Below, one piece after another: positions 28,969 to 37,354 of a stretch of 53,907 nucleotides of DNA (its first letter is position 1; each line of letters begins with the position of its first letter). The stretch covers positions 1 through 53,907 of IMG/VR virus record IMGVR_UViG_3300046713_000242, one strand, 5' to 3'. A program made the translations under genes and the position numbers. The notes beneath the pieces were generated by a model. The model saw only the letters and a list, made by a program, of their open reading frames with translations. It was not told the DNA's origin and did no database searches. This DNA is from a virus.

Positions 28969-29210
28969 GCGGGCGCGCGCCAGCCGGTGCCGTGGTCGGT
29001 ATTTACGTCGACCTGATCGCGCACGTGGCGGTCGGCGACGTGATCCGCACGGGCTCAGGGCGGCGCTACGGCATCGTCAGCGTGCGCGTGCAAGAGCGCG
29101 GCATGCACGCGGGGCGACAGCACCTGCGCTGCCTCGTACTCGGCCCTGACGACGATACCGGCGCGAGCCAGGTCCATCAGATCTACTGGTACCCGCGGGG
29201 GAAGCGCTAA
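28965..29210 (+). CDS. Last gene of the rightward recombination operon
   Basis: 81 residues from ATG 28965 (ATGA overlap). A small beta-barrel-like sequence (VVGIYVDLIAHVAVGDVIRT, RRYGIVSVRVQERG, HLRCLVLGPDDDTG). The TAA stop (29208-29210) overlaps the TAG stop of the holin gene on the other strand. Unknown. Confidence 0.5.
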   Translation: MSGRAPAGAVVGIYVDLIAHVAVGDVIRTGSGRRYGIVSVRVQERGMHAGRQHLRCLVLGPDDDTGASQVHQIYWYPRGKR

Positions 29211-29590
29211 CCTGCCGGCGGGCGCAAGCTGGCGCGGTTCACTCGCTCTACTTCGGCGTCGAGCTTCGTACGCACAACGTCGTCGCTCCACTGCGCCATG
29301 CCGTTCGGCGCGTTGCGGCGCGCGAGCTCGAGTGCGCGCTGCTGCTTGTCTTCGCTCTTCACCCGGGCGCCCTCGGCAATCAGCCGGCGCGAGTCGGCAT
29401 CGATGGCGGCCACCGCATCGCGAATCGCTTGCTCGCCGGCCGCCACGTGCTGGTCATCGATCTTCAGTCCCAGGTTTTCGCGCAGGTATTTGACGCCTGC
29501 TCGGTAGGCGAGGATCAGCACGCTCACGACGATCAACCCGATCAACGTGACTAGCTGCTGTTGCACTGCGGGCGTCAGGATCTCGGCCAT
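29207..29590 (-). CDS. Holin, LL-H type
   Basis: 127 residues from ATG 29590. One N-terminal transmembrane helix (TLIGLIVVSVLILAYRAGV) is followed by an amphipathic domain (KYLRENLGLKIDDQHVAAGE, then AIRDAVAAIDADSRRLIAEG) with a charged C-terminus. LTPAVQQQLVTLIGL matches the LL-H-type holin pattern. It should permeabilise the inner membrane at lysis time. It lies at the end of the morphogenesis operon, downstream of a spanin-like gene that it overlaps by 137 bp. Confidence 0.7.
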   Translation of the reverse strand: MAEILTPAVQQQLVTLIGLIVVSVLILAYRAGVKYLRENLGLKIDDQHVAAGEQAIRDAVAAIDADSRRLIAEGARVKSEDKQQRALELARRNAPNGMAQWSDDVVRTKLDAEVERVNRASLRPPAG

Positions 29591-30053
29591 GTGTCCCCCG
29601 TTGGCTACTGTTTGTAGCCTCGATCTGCCCCCGCAGTTCCATGTTTTCGTCGCGCGCCGCCCCAAGCAGCGCCCTCAGAGATTCGACCTCGCGCGTCAGC
29701 TTCCGCAACGCATCTTGCGCCTCGGCCGTTTCCTCGAAGCGCTCTTCGGCCAGCCAGGTTGCCTTGTGCCGCTCGAGCTCGGCCGCCACCAGCTTCGCCC
29801 CGAGCTCATCACGCTGCGCCTCAAGCTGGGCGATGCGCTGCGCCATTTGCCCCGAGTAGTCCAGGGGCGTGAGCGCTGGTCGCGGAAGGCGCGCGCCGGC
29901 AGGCGGCATGCTCGAACTGGGCGGCGTGTCCTTGTAGATCTTCGCCAGCCGCTTTGCGTTCCACGAGACCAGCAGCTTGACCGCAAGCCCGAGCCCGGCC
30001 GAGATCGCGCCCACGAAGAGCCCGCCCGCGGTTTCGGGGCTGACGTCGGGCAC
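29454..30053 (-). CDS. Spanin-like coiled-coil membrane protein
   Basis: 199 residues from GTG 30053. A TM helix near the N-terminus (GLFVGAISAGLGLAVKLLV), a Pro-rich linker, then a coiled coil at about 70-145 (QMAQRIAQLEAQRDELGAKL, EAQDALRKLTREVESLRALL). That is the plan of an inner-membrane spanin (Rz). The last 46 residues overlap the holin gene in another frame and look disordered. No Rz1-type lipoprotein was identified. Confidence 0.5.
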   Translation of the reverse strand: MPDVSPETAGGLFVGAISAGLGLAVKLLVSWNAKRLAKIYKDTPPSSSMPPAGARLPRPALTPLDYSGQMAQRIAQLEAQRDELGAKLVAAELERHKATWLAEERFEETAEAQDALRKLTREVESLRALLGAARDENMELRGQIEATNSSQRGTHGRDPDARSATAASHVDRVDRRERADPRLPSRRQIPARKPGTEDR

Positions 30054-30761
30054 CTATGCGAACGCTTGAAGCTCGGCCTGGATCTCTGCCGGCGACATGA
30101 ACGGGAAGCGATAGCGCAGGGTGCCCTTGGGATCGCGCAGCGCGCGCGACCAGCGCCTGAAGAAGGGGCTCTTTCCTGGATCCGGGTCGACGTACCACTC
30201 ACCGCCTTTCCCGCCCAGGCCGGGCAGGAAGCGGCGCACGTTGGGGTTCTCGGTGCAGTGCCCGCGCGTCGTGTGCCCCATGACCGAGACTCGCAAGCCG
30301 TGCTGCTCGCATGCGTCGCGCAGCGCGTCAGCGAAGCCGCCATCCCCGCCAGGCCCTGGCAAGCGCTCGTCCTTGGTGTCTTCGTCTTCGTCGCGCCCCG
30401 TGTCGCAGGCGTAGAGCAGCACCCAGCCGTCAGGCTTCATGTGCAGGGCCAAGAGCTCGGCCAGCTCGCCGACGTTGCCGAGCAGGTATCCCGCCTGCAC
30501 TCCGCGCCGAAATCCGTGGCAGAACATCGCTAGCGTGTCGATCGGCATGCGCAGCGCGCGCAGCGCAGCGTTGCACGTTGCCCGCCGCCCTGCGTAGTCG
30601 AGCCGCGGATCGAAGTACTTCACGACCGCCGCGGGGTCGTAGCCGTAGAAGCTCGCGAACGCGCGCGCCTCGGGGATGAAGGCGCCCGTCGCGTCAGACG
30701 TGCCAGGCGTGTTCGCACCCGGTGCCAGGCATAGGATCCCGTGCTGTAGCGCTCCGACCAT
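30054..30761 (-). CDS. Caspase-fold-like (DUF4347-type) protein in the lysis region
   Basis: 235 residues. IDTLAMFCHGFRRGVQAGYL has a strand followed by H82-G83, and WVLLYACDTG has a strand followed by C119, with G-G-F-A-D-A-L (142-147) and LRVSVMGHTT (156-165) after it. A strand-HG, strand-x-C, Gly-rich, helix order is that of clan CD peptidases (caspase, CHAT, DUF4347). A conserved His/Cys dyad is suggested but not proved. It stands where an endolysin would be expected, between the tail genes and the spanin/holin genes. Alternative: a tail-associated or host-effector peptidase. Confidence 0.5.
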   Translation of the reverse strand: MVGALQHGILCLAPGANTPGTSDATGAFIPEARAFASFYGYDPAAVVKYFDPRLDYAGRRATCNAALRALRMPIDTLAMFCHGFRRGVQAGYLLGNVGELAELLALHMKPDGWVLLYACDTGRDEDEDTKDERLPGPGGDGGFADALRDACEQHGLRVSVMGHTTRGHCTENPNVRRFLPGLGGKGGEWYVDPDPGKSPFFRRWSRALRDPKGTLRYRFPFMSPAEIQAELQAFA

Positions 30762-30774
30762 GGGAGCGAGCCTA

Positions 30775-32586
30775 CTACATGGCGTAGGAGATCGTCTTGA
30801 AGGCCAGCTGGGGCGTGTTGACGATGGCCAGGGCGTTCCAAGACAGCGCGCCGCCTGATTGCTGCGCTGCGATATCCACCACGTTCGCTTGGCTGAACGT
30901 CACGCCGGTTGGAAACTCGACCGTCGCTAGCGATTGCCCTGCGCCGATGATCTCGTAAGCCGCGATCCCCACGTCGGGCGTCTCGAGCCGCACCGCGACC
31001 TGCGACAGCGGCGCGTCGGCGCCCTCGTTCGAAACCGACGACTTGATCGCGATGTGCTGCCCGGCGGTCATGCGCTTGATCAGGCTGAGGCTCAGGTGCA
31101 CACCCTCGGTCGTCGCCGCCGTAAAGCGCGTGCCGGCGGCCGTCGATTCCTTCACACCGTTGACCCACGCTTCGAAGCCCACGAGCGACGGGTTAGTAAC
31201 GTCTGTCACGGTGAAAAAGCCATAGGCGTCGATCCGATAGACGCCGTCATTCGGGACCACGATCTCCTTGGTGGAGAGCGTGTAGCCCCCTTCTTGCTCG
31301 ACCAGCGTCAGGTCGAAGTCAGCGCCCGCGGCAACTGCCGCCCCGCCGATCGTGTAGCGCCCATAGACGTCGGCCGGATTGTCGACGTCCTGCATTTGCG
31401 CGTGGATGGTCAGTAGCCGCGCATTGACCGGCGCCTGGTCGTAGATCGTCGTGCCGCCCAAGGTCATCAGCGGCGCCGTCGGCGCGGGCGTGATGAAGCG
31501 ATCGCTCCCAAACACGGTCACGCGATCGTGCGTGCACATCGCGCCCTGAAAGGCCGTGTTCACGTTGTTGCGCTTGATGGCGCCGAAGCACACCGCGCCG
31601 CCTGCTGCGATCGTGTAGTTGTTGAAGGGCGCCGGCAGGTTGAGCGTGTTGCTGTTCAAGCGCCCCGTCGGGACGACCTTCGACACCACCACCAAGCCCT
31701 GCTGGTTGAGCTGCTGCGCGACGCGCGGCGCAATGCGCGCGCTGCCCGCGAAAGGCCACGCGCAGAGGTAGAGGTAATACCAGCCGTTCGCAGCGGCGGC
31801 GCTCGCGGTCGGGTCGAGGAAGCGCGCGTTGAGCGGGTCGACCGTGCCCTGCGCCCACAGCGTGTTGCCGTTGGGGCCCACCACCTTCGTATCGACGTTC
31901 ACCGTGGTCGCCGCGGTGCTGAAAACGTCCGTGCTCCACAGGTTTCGCAGGAACGTCCCGCGCGCATCGTCGTTGCGGAAAGCTGACGCGAACGGACGCA
32001 GGTCCACGATCTGCGAGGCAGATACCGCGCCGCCGCCGGCAGGGCGGAACACGGCACAGATCACCAAGCGGCTCGCATTGATCGGGATGTTCGTTGCCGA
32101 GCCTGCCAACACCGCGAAGGTCATCCCCTGCCGAATGCGCTTCACGACGTTCGTGGGGTCCCACTGCGTGTTGGGCGGATCCCAGATATCGCGCGAAACG
32201 GGTGCGTCGCTTGCCTCGACCACCGTGGCCACCACCACGTACCAGGTATCAGACACGGGCGCCGGCATGGTGACGGTCTGCGCGGTCGCCAGGCGCGCGA
32301 GCATGCGCTGGGTGGTCGGGCGGTCGGTCTGCGCGCCCGAGTCCGGGATCACGCAGATCCCAGGTGCGATCGAGATGTTCGACGCGTTCGGCGTCGCCTG
32401 AAGCCCCGTCAGCACCACCGGGTCGAGCACGTCAGCTGGGATGGAAGACGTGGCGCTCGTGCGCGTGGCGACCGCCGCGGCCGCGGCATCGTCAGCCCAT
32501 GCGCCTGCAATGTCTTGCAGCACATTCAGATCGTCTGATCTGTACCGTTCGTTGAGATAGAAAGGGACCTTGTCCAACGTCGTCAT
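30775..32586 (-). CDS. Large tail/baseplate-associated protein (paralogue A)
   Basis: 603 residues from ATG 32586. Blocks shared with 32590-34002 include DTWYVVVATV, DIWDPPNTQWD, QIVDLRPFA and GWYYLYLCAWP...GAVCFGAI. The protein then continues into a C-terminal region with beta-sandwich features (VVPNDGVYRIDAYGFFTVTD and LSLIKRMTAGQHIAIKSSVS), like a C1q/jelly-roll tip. Probably a fibre or baseplate appendage; the fold of the tip is inferred. Confidence 0.6.
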   Translation of the reverse strand: MTTLDKVPFYLNERYRSDDLNVLQDIAGAWADDAAAAAVATRTSATSSIPADVLDPVVLTGLQATPNASNISIAPGICVIPDSGAQTDRPTTQRMLARLATAQTVTMPAPVSDTWYVVVATVVEASDAPVSRDIWDPPNTQWDPTNVVKRIRQGMTFAVLAGSATNIPINASRLVICAVFRPAGGGAVSASQIVDLRPFASAFRNDDARGTFLRNLWSTDVFSTAATTVNVDTKVVGPNGNTLWAQGTVDPLNARFLDPTASAAAANGWYYLYLCAWPFAGSARIAPRVAQQLNQQGLVVVSKVVPTGRLNSNTLNLPAPFNNYTIAAGGAVCFGAIKRNNVNTAFQGAMCTHDRVTVFGSDRFITPAPTAPLMTLGGTTIYDQAPVNARLLTIHAQMQDVDNPADVYGRYTIGGAAVAAGADFDLTLVEQEGGYTLSTKEIVVPNDGVYRIDAYGFFTVTDVTNPSLVGFEAWVNGVKESTAAGTRFTAATTEGVHLSLSLIKRMTAGQHIAIKSSVSNEGADAPLSQVAVRLETPDVGIAAYEIIGAGQSLATVEFPTGVTFSQANVVDIAAQQSGGALSWNALAIVNTPQLAFKTISYAM

Positions 32587-32589
32587 GGC

Positions 32590-34002
32590 TTAGATCTCCA
32601 TCTCGTAGATATCGCAGTAGGTGAAACCCGGATCCGATGCGCACCAGATCTGCGTGACGGGCACGCCGCGGCAATCGAAGTAGGTGGTGATCTGGTTGAG
32701 CGTCGCGTTCTCGCGCGAAAGCGTCCAATGCATTTGCCGCGTGGGGGACACGTTCGGCCACTGCACCTTCAGCACCACGCCGCCGGGCGAGACGCCGTCG
32801 CACTTCGCGCGCGGCACAAAACCACGCGCGTTCTTGGGCAGGATCGCCGCCGTCAAAAACGCAGCCGGGCCAAAGAGCGACGCCACCGAGAAGGGAAGCT
32901 CGAGCGAGCGCACGCGGCCGTTGCTCACGGACATGCCGCGGAAGCCGAGCCCCGCGGCGTTCGAAGGATCCGAAGCCAGCGCGCCGATGCATACCGCTTC
33001 GCCAATCGGCACGGGCACCGTAGCCCACGGGCTCGGGAGCGTGATCGGCGCGCTGTTGTCGCGTCGACCTTGCACGCTGGGCGCCACATCCGAGACCACC
33101 AGGATCCCCTGACTGGTCACGCCTGCGTAGGCGCCGCGCGGCGTGTACTTGCTGCCCCAGCGGCACAGGTAGAGGTAAAACCAGGTCGAGTTGGTAAGCG
33201 AAAGGCCCGGCGAAAAGAGCGCCGTCAGGTCCATCTCGCTCGTGTCCGACGTCGCGCGCGCGAACATGCGTCGGCCGCCGCGGTCGTACAGGTCCACATC
33301 CACGCTCATCAGGAACGAGCTCGGCACGTCGGTTGGGAAACCGAACCGGCTTCGCAGGTTGTGCGTGAGCATGATCTCTTCGCCGTCGCTCGAAGCCGCC
33401 TGATCGCCAGCGAGCGGGCGCATGTCGCAGACGTCGGCCGGATCGGTCGCGCCGTTCGAGCGCGAGAAGACCGCCGCGATCGGAACCCAGCCCACGTCAG
33501 GAAGCGGCACGTCCACGCCCCCCGCCAGGGCCTGAAACTCGATCACGTTCTCGCGCACCGTCATGATCGACACGTCGAACGAGCTCGTGGTGGGGTTCCA
33601 GAAGAGCCGGTTGACGGCGGTGTCGACCTCACCGCAACGCGCCTCGATCAGGTACCAGGTGTCGCCACCGAGCACGGGCACCGCCACGCTTTCGACATGC
33701 GCCAGGCGCGCGAGCAGTGACTGGCTATCGTCGATGCCTGGCTGCGTTCCGGCGCCGCTGATCCACACCGCTTGCAGAAGCGCGCCGGGCTGCACATCCA
33801 CGCCCGCCGCCGTGCGCGCCATGGTGAGCCCGCCGATCACGACGTCGCGCAGCGCTTCCGCGCCCGTGCCCGAGAGATCGCGATTGAGCGAGTAGCGCAT
33901 GGCATCGAGCACCGTGCGCGCGCCGAGCCCGGGAACGTTATTGAGGTCGGTGCTCGTGAGCTGCTCAAGCAGTCCGAATAGGGGGCGATCGAGTCCTGAC
34001 AT
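32590..34002 (-). CDS. Large tail/baseplate-associated protein (paralogue B)
   Basis: 470 residues from ATG 34002 (AGGAG upstream). It shares with 30775-32586 the blocks GGDTWYLIEA, LFWNPTTSSFD, DVCDMRPLAGD, TWFYLYLCRWGSK and EAVCIGALASD, but ends earlier in a different C-terminal domain (TLNQITTYFDCRG, DPGFTYCDIYEMEI). Seen: duplication and divergence of a tail gene. The common part may bind the baseplate and the different ends face the host; that part is inference. Confidence 0.6.
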   Translation of the reverse strand: MSGLDRPLFGLLEQLTSTDLNNVPGLGARTVLDAMRYSLNRDLSGTGAEALRDVVIGGLTMARTAAGVDVQPGALLQAVWISGAGTQPGIDDSQSLLARLAHVESVAVPVLGGDTWYLIEARCGEVDTAVNRLFWNPTTSSFDVSIMTVRENVIEFQALAGGVDVPLPDVGWVPIAAVFSRSNGATDPADVCDMRPLAGDQAASSDGEEIMLTHNLRSRFGFPTDVPSSFLMSVDVDLYDRGGRRMFARATSDTSEMDLTALFSPGLSLTNSTWFYLYLCRWGSKYTPRGAYAGVTSQGILVVSDVAPSVQGRRDNSAPITLPSPWATVPVPIGEAVCIGALASDPSNAAGLGFRGMSVSNGRVRSLELPFSVASLFGPAAFLTAAILPKNARGFVPRAKCDGVSPGGVVLKVQWPNVSPTRQMHWTLSRENATLNQITTYFDCRGVPVTQIWCASDPGFTYCDIYEMEI

Positions 34003-34014
34003 GGTGGGGAGCTC

Positions 34015-35313
34015 CTACAAACAGGGGTCTTGCATCAGTTTCCAGGCCACGCCGAAGCCCTTTTTCGATTGGATCTCGTCATACAGCGTCTGCATCAGCC
34101 GGTTGTAGATGACCGGGCCACCGTCGCCGGGCTGGCTCGCGCTGTCGTAGGCGTTGATCCCAGCGTTCATGGCGTCGAGTGGAAGCCCGTATGCGCCGAG
34201 ATTCCGATTCACGCCGACCAGCACCACAAAAAACCGCTTCGAGGCGTTCTCGGTGAGTAGCAGGCTGCCAAACCAAGGATCGAGCGGATCGCACAGGCTG
34301 CCAACGTCGAGCGGCGAGTGATCGAGGATGAAGCCCGGGATCCCCTCGCGTGTCTCAAGGATCCTGTACGGAATGCCGTAGGGCGTCAGGATGCGCGCCA
34401 CCGTGCGCTCGATGGCTGCCGGCGAGATGGTGTCCGGGAGATCGCTCAGCCGGTAGCGATAGTCTGGGTCGCCCTCGCCGAAGGCGCGTCCCATTTGCCG
34501 CTCGCGCCCGATCGCGTCGAGCGTGCCGTGACGCCCGGTCGTGAAGGCCTCGGGTTGCTCGATGCTGAGCCCGAAGTCCGACCACTCGAGCACATCCACC
34601 CGGATCACCCCGGGCGTGAGCGCTGCGCCTTCGACGACGATCGAGCCGAGCAGCGCGCTACCGCTTTGCACCTGCCCGTAAGACAGCACCCGGCGCACCT
34701 CGCCCAGGTCCGTGCCCGTCGTCACGCGCACGTAGCGCCCCACCAGGCCCTCCCAGAACACGTCAGGGTCGCCTGTGTCGGTGAGCTTGTTTCCGGCGCT
34801 GACGGTGCACGCAACGTCGGCGCGGCCCTCATCGGCCATGCGGACGAACGTCCCCGCCGGCAGGTTCCCTTGGTCGCCAGGGCGCGTCGCGATCGCCGTG
34901 GCATCGATGGGGCCGAGCTCGCCGGCAGCAAAGGTCACGTCGGCCGCGAGCACGAAGTCTTGCAGGGTTGCCGGCTGACCCGTGCTGTCGAGCGTCGAGT
35001 GCGCCAGCTTCTTTCCAGCGCCCACCACGAGCTCAAGGGCGGCCGAGGCGGTGCGCCGTAGCCGCACCAAGCCGGATGCCTTCACGGGGCCGCTGGCCGG
35101 GTCATCGGATTGCGTCGAGCTCGGCAGCAGCATGTAGCCCTGCGTGTTGCGCCGCACCGCCGAGCTCGCGCGCGCCTGGATCTCGGCCGCGCCGGCCACC
35201 GTATCCCAGCCTACCCCGTCGCTGTTGTTCTCGAGCTCATCGGCGTAGTTCGGGTCGGATGCGTGCCGAAAGGTCGCTTCCAGGTCGGCCTTCGTGCGGA
35301 TCCTGTCCGTCAC
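34015..35313 (-). CDS. Baseplate/tail protein after gpJ
   Basis: 432 residues from GTG 35313 (GTGA overlap with the J-like stop). Mixed domains: a beta-rich N-terminal half (LPAGTFVRMADEGRADVACT), a RVDVLEWSDFGLSIEQPEAF region, and a C-terminal helical part (ISPAAIERTVARILTPYGIP). Its order after the W-like and J-like genes recalls the P2 gpI position, but the sequence shows no clear gpI family mark. Confidence 0.55.
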   Translation of the reverse strand: MTDRIRTKADLEATFRHASDPNYADELENNSDGVGWDTVAGAAEIQARASSAVRRNTQGYMLLPSSTQSDDPASGPVKASGLVRLRRTASAALELVVGAGKKLAHSTLDSTGQPATLQDFVLAADVTFAAGELGPIDATAIATRPGDQGNLPAGTFVRMADEGRADVACTVSAGNKLTDTGDPDVFWEGLVGRYVRVTTGTDLGEVRRVLSYGQVQSGSALLGSIVVEGAALTPGVIRVDVLEWSDFGLSIEQPEAFTTGRHGTLDAIGRERQMGRAFGEGDPDYRYRLSDLPDTISPAAIERTVARILTPYGIPYRILETREGIPGFILDHSPLDVGSLCDPLDPWFGSLLLTENASKRFFVVLVGVNRNLGAYGLPLDAMNAGINAYDSASQPGDGGPVIYNRLMQTLYDEIQSKKGFGVAWKLMQDPCL

Positions 35314-36440
35314 ACCGTCACCTGTGTTACGCGCTCGAGCGTCGTGCGCAGCGCGCGGCTTTTGCCGCTTGGGTAGATGTCGCCCAATGGGTTCGCCACG
35401 AAGTCGTCAAGCACGATCAGCCCCGGCACGCGGCGCCCGATCGAAAAGAGCAGCGAGCGCTCGAGCGGTCGACCAGGCGGCGTCTGAGCCACCAGCGCCA
35501 CCGTTCCGAAGCGCAGCTGATCGAAGGCGAGCTGCTGATCGGTGCCCGCGACAAAGCGCAATCGGTATTGGATCGAGACGTATTCGGGCACCGCGCCGAT
35601 CACGAACGGCGGGATCCCGCAGCAGCGATATTCGAGCAAGGCATCCTTGACCTTGCGCACGAGCGCGGCGTTTGCCTGGCCGTTCACGTCGGCGATGTAG
35701 ATGAAAATGAAGCCCGTGGGGTCGCCCAGGTCGTCAAGTTGCTCTTCGACGGTGGCGAGCACGATCCCATCGACGCTCACGGTGCCGAACAGGATCGCAG
35801 GCCCCGTGCCGCGTCGTGCAGCCAGGAAGAACGCGCGGCCGCGCTCGCGATAGCTCGATGCCGTCTCGTCGTCGATGCCGCCTGTGGCGGGACCGTCGTT
35901 CGTGATCCGCATGTTCTGGTCGACCGGATCTTCAAACTGCGTGATCTGACCGGCAGCCACGTTTCCGGCCGTGCCGGCGAGCACTGCGCGCACGGTCGCG
36001 GTCGCCGGTCCCACCGCGTTCTGCGCAAATGTCAGATCCGACATAAACTCGAACTCGATGCCGGTGGCCGTGCGCACCTTGTCGCCGGCGGAATAGACCA
36101 CGGGCGGGAGCGTGCCGACAGCGCGGTAGATCGTCACGATCGCCAGCGCGGGCGACGCGCGCTTGCGCGTGAGCTCGCGCGAGTAGCGGTCCGGTAGCAG
36201 CCGCTCGAGCCCACCCAAGCTCGCTGAATCCAGGTAGAGATCCTTCACGTCGAGCGTGTGCTGGCGCATGACCTCTTCGGCCATGGCCGAGCCGCCTGCG
36301 AGCAGCAGATTCACGTCCGTGCCGGGCGTGTAGATCGCCTGGGGAGATACGCGCTTTCCAGGCGCGCGCGCCTCGCTGCGCGCGACGACTTCGCGCGCGG
36401 CTGCGTCAAAAAAGTCTGTGCGAGTGGGCAGGTCCGCCAT
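35310..36440 (-). CDS. Baseplate assembly protein J-like
   Basis: 376 residues from ATG 36440. An N-terminal region with TRTDFFDAAAREVVARSE, an AVGTLPPVVYSAGDKVRTAT domain, then the J-family signature GTAGNVAAGQITQFEDP, TNDGPATGGIDDETASSYRE and a later VPEYVSIQYRLRF. In P2 gpJ and its relatives it forms the baseplate wedge with gpW. It is coupled to the next gene and preceded by the W-like gene, the usual order. Confidence 0.8.
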   Translation of the reverse strand: MADLPTRTDFFDAAAREVVARSEARAPGKRVSPQAIYTPGTDVNLLLAGGSAMAEEVMRQHTLDVKDLYLDSASLGGLERLLPDRYSRELTRKRASPALAIVTIYRAVGTLPPVVYSAGDKVRTATGIEFEFMSDLTFAQNAVGPATATVRAVLAGTAGNVAAGQITQFEDPVDQNMRITNDGPATGGIDDETASSYRERGRAFFLAARRGTGPAILFGTVSVDGIVLATVEEQLDDLGDPTGFIFIYIADVNGQANAALVRKVKDALLEYRCCGIPPFVIGAVPEYVSIQYRLRFVAGTDQQLAFDQLRFGTVALVAQTPPGRPLERSLLFSIGRRVPGLIVLDDFVANPLGDIYPSGKSRALRTTLERVTQVTV

Positions 36441-36460
36441 AGGGCCAGAGCCTACAGCAC

Positions 36461-37354
36461 CTAACCGCCCTTGCCGACCGTGACATTGACGCCGAAGGCG
36501 CCGCTCGAGCACGTGCCGGTGACGCTGAGCAGGAAGACTCCGGGCGCAGGCGAACTGACCGAGACGTCGGCCGTGAGGGTGCCCGGCTCTTGGAAGATCT
36601 GTCCCAGCGCCTGGGCCTGGACGCTGCGAAACGTGCCTGGGCGCATGGGCCCCTTCTCGGGCAGGTTGAGCCCGTAGAGCGGCTTTCCAACGAAGGTGCC
36701 CTGTTTGGTCGTGAGCCGCCGAATGATCCGCTTCTTGTAGTTGGCTAGGCCCGCGTCGTTTTGGTAGTCGCCGTCGGCATCGTATTGGAACGTGCCCAGA
36801 GCCGGCTCGACACCCGGGCCACCGTCGCCAGCGGGCAGGTTTGCGATATCGAAGCTGCGCCGCGTCTCGGGCGTGACGGTGTTCCGCGCCTCGCCGAAGG
36901 TGCGAAACAGCCAGGACCGGTCGGCGAAGCTGCTCGCCTGCGCGATCTGGTCGCTCACGGTCACGATGTAGACCTTACCCGGGCCGTCAAGCGGCGCGTC
37001 GAGTTGCAGGATCACCGTGTTCGCACTCTCGCGCTCGACCCAATACACGAGCGGAATGTGCACTTCGGGGTCGTTGTAGCGAGAGAGCGACCAGCCTCGA
37101 TCGTAGAGCGCGTCGAAGATGGCGCCGCGGTTCTTGACGCTCACGGGGCCCGTGAGCGTGACGCGGATCGTGTTGAGCGTGACTTGCTCGGCGCCGACGA
37201 CAGCTACGCCGCCGCCGGAGCCGCACGTCATGGAGCCGCACGGCCCCGAGCCGCATGCGCCCGAGCCGCTGCCCGTGCCCTCAAGAGTAGGCGTGCCGCC
37301 CGGCACGACGGGCGGTGTGGGAGGCGTGTCGAACTGAAACTGGAAGTCAGTCAT
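36461..37354 (-). CDS. W/gp25-like baseplate protein with N-terminal extension
   Basis: 297 residues from ATG 37354 (ATGA overlap). The C-terminal part resembles gp25/W-type wedge proteins: DADGDYQNDAGLANYKKRII then RRLTTKQGTFVGKPLYG. The preceding domain has an Ig-like pattern (VTLNTIRVTLTGPVSVKNRG, VYIVTVSDQIAQ). Residues about 27-48 are a Gly/Ser/Cys stretch with C34, C39 and C44, each 5 apart, unusual for a virion protein. The length is about twice a normal gp25. Confidence 0.6.
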   Translation of the reverse strand: MTDFQFQFDTPPTPPVVPGGTPTLEGTGSGSGACGSGPCGSMTCGSGGGVAVVGAEQVTLNTIRVTLTGPVSVKNRGAIFDALYDRGWSLSRYNDPEVHIPLVYWVERESANTVILQLDAPLDGPGKVYIVTVSDQIAQASSFADRSWLFRTFGEARNTVTPETRRSFDIANLPAGDGGPGVEPALGTFQYDADGDYQNDAGLANYKKRIIRRLTTKQGTFVGKPLYGLNLPEKGPMRPGTFRSVQAQALGQIFQEPGTLTADVSVSSPAPGVFLLSVTGTCSSGAFGVNVTVGKGG

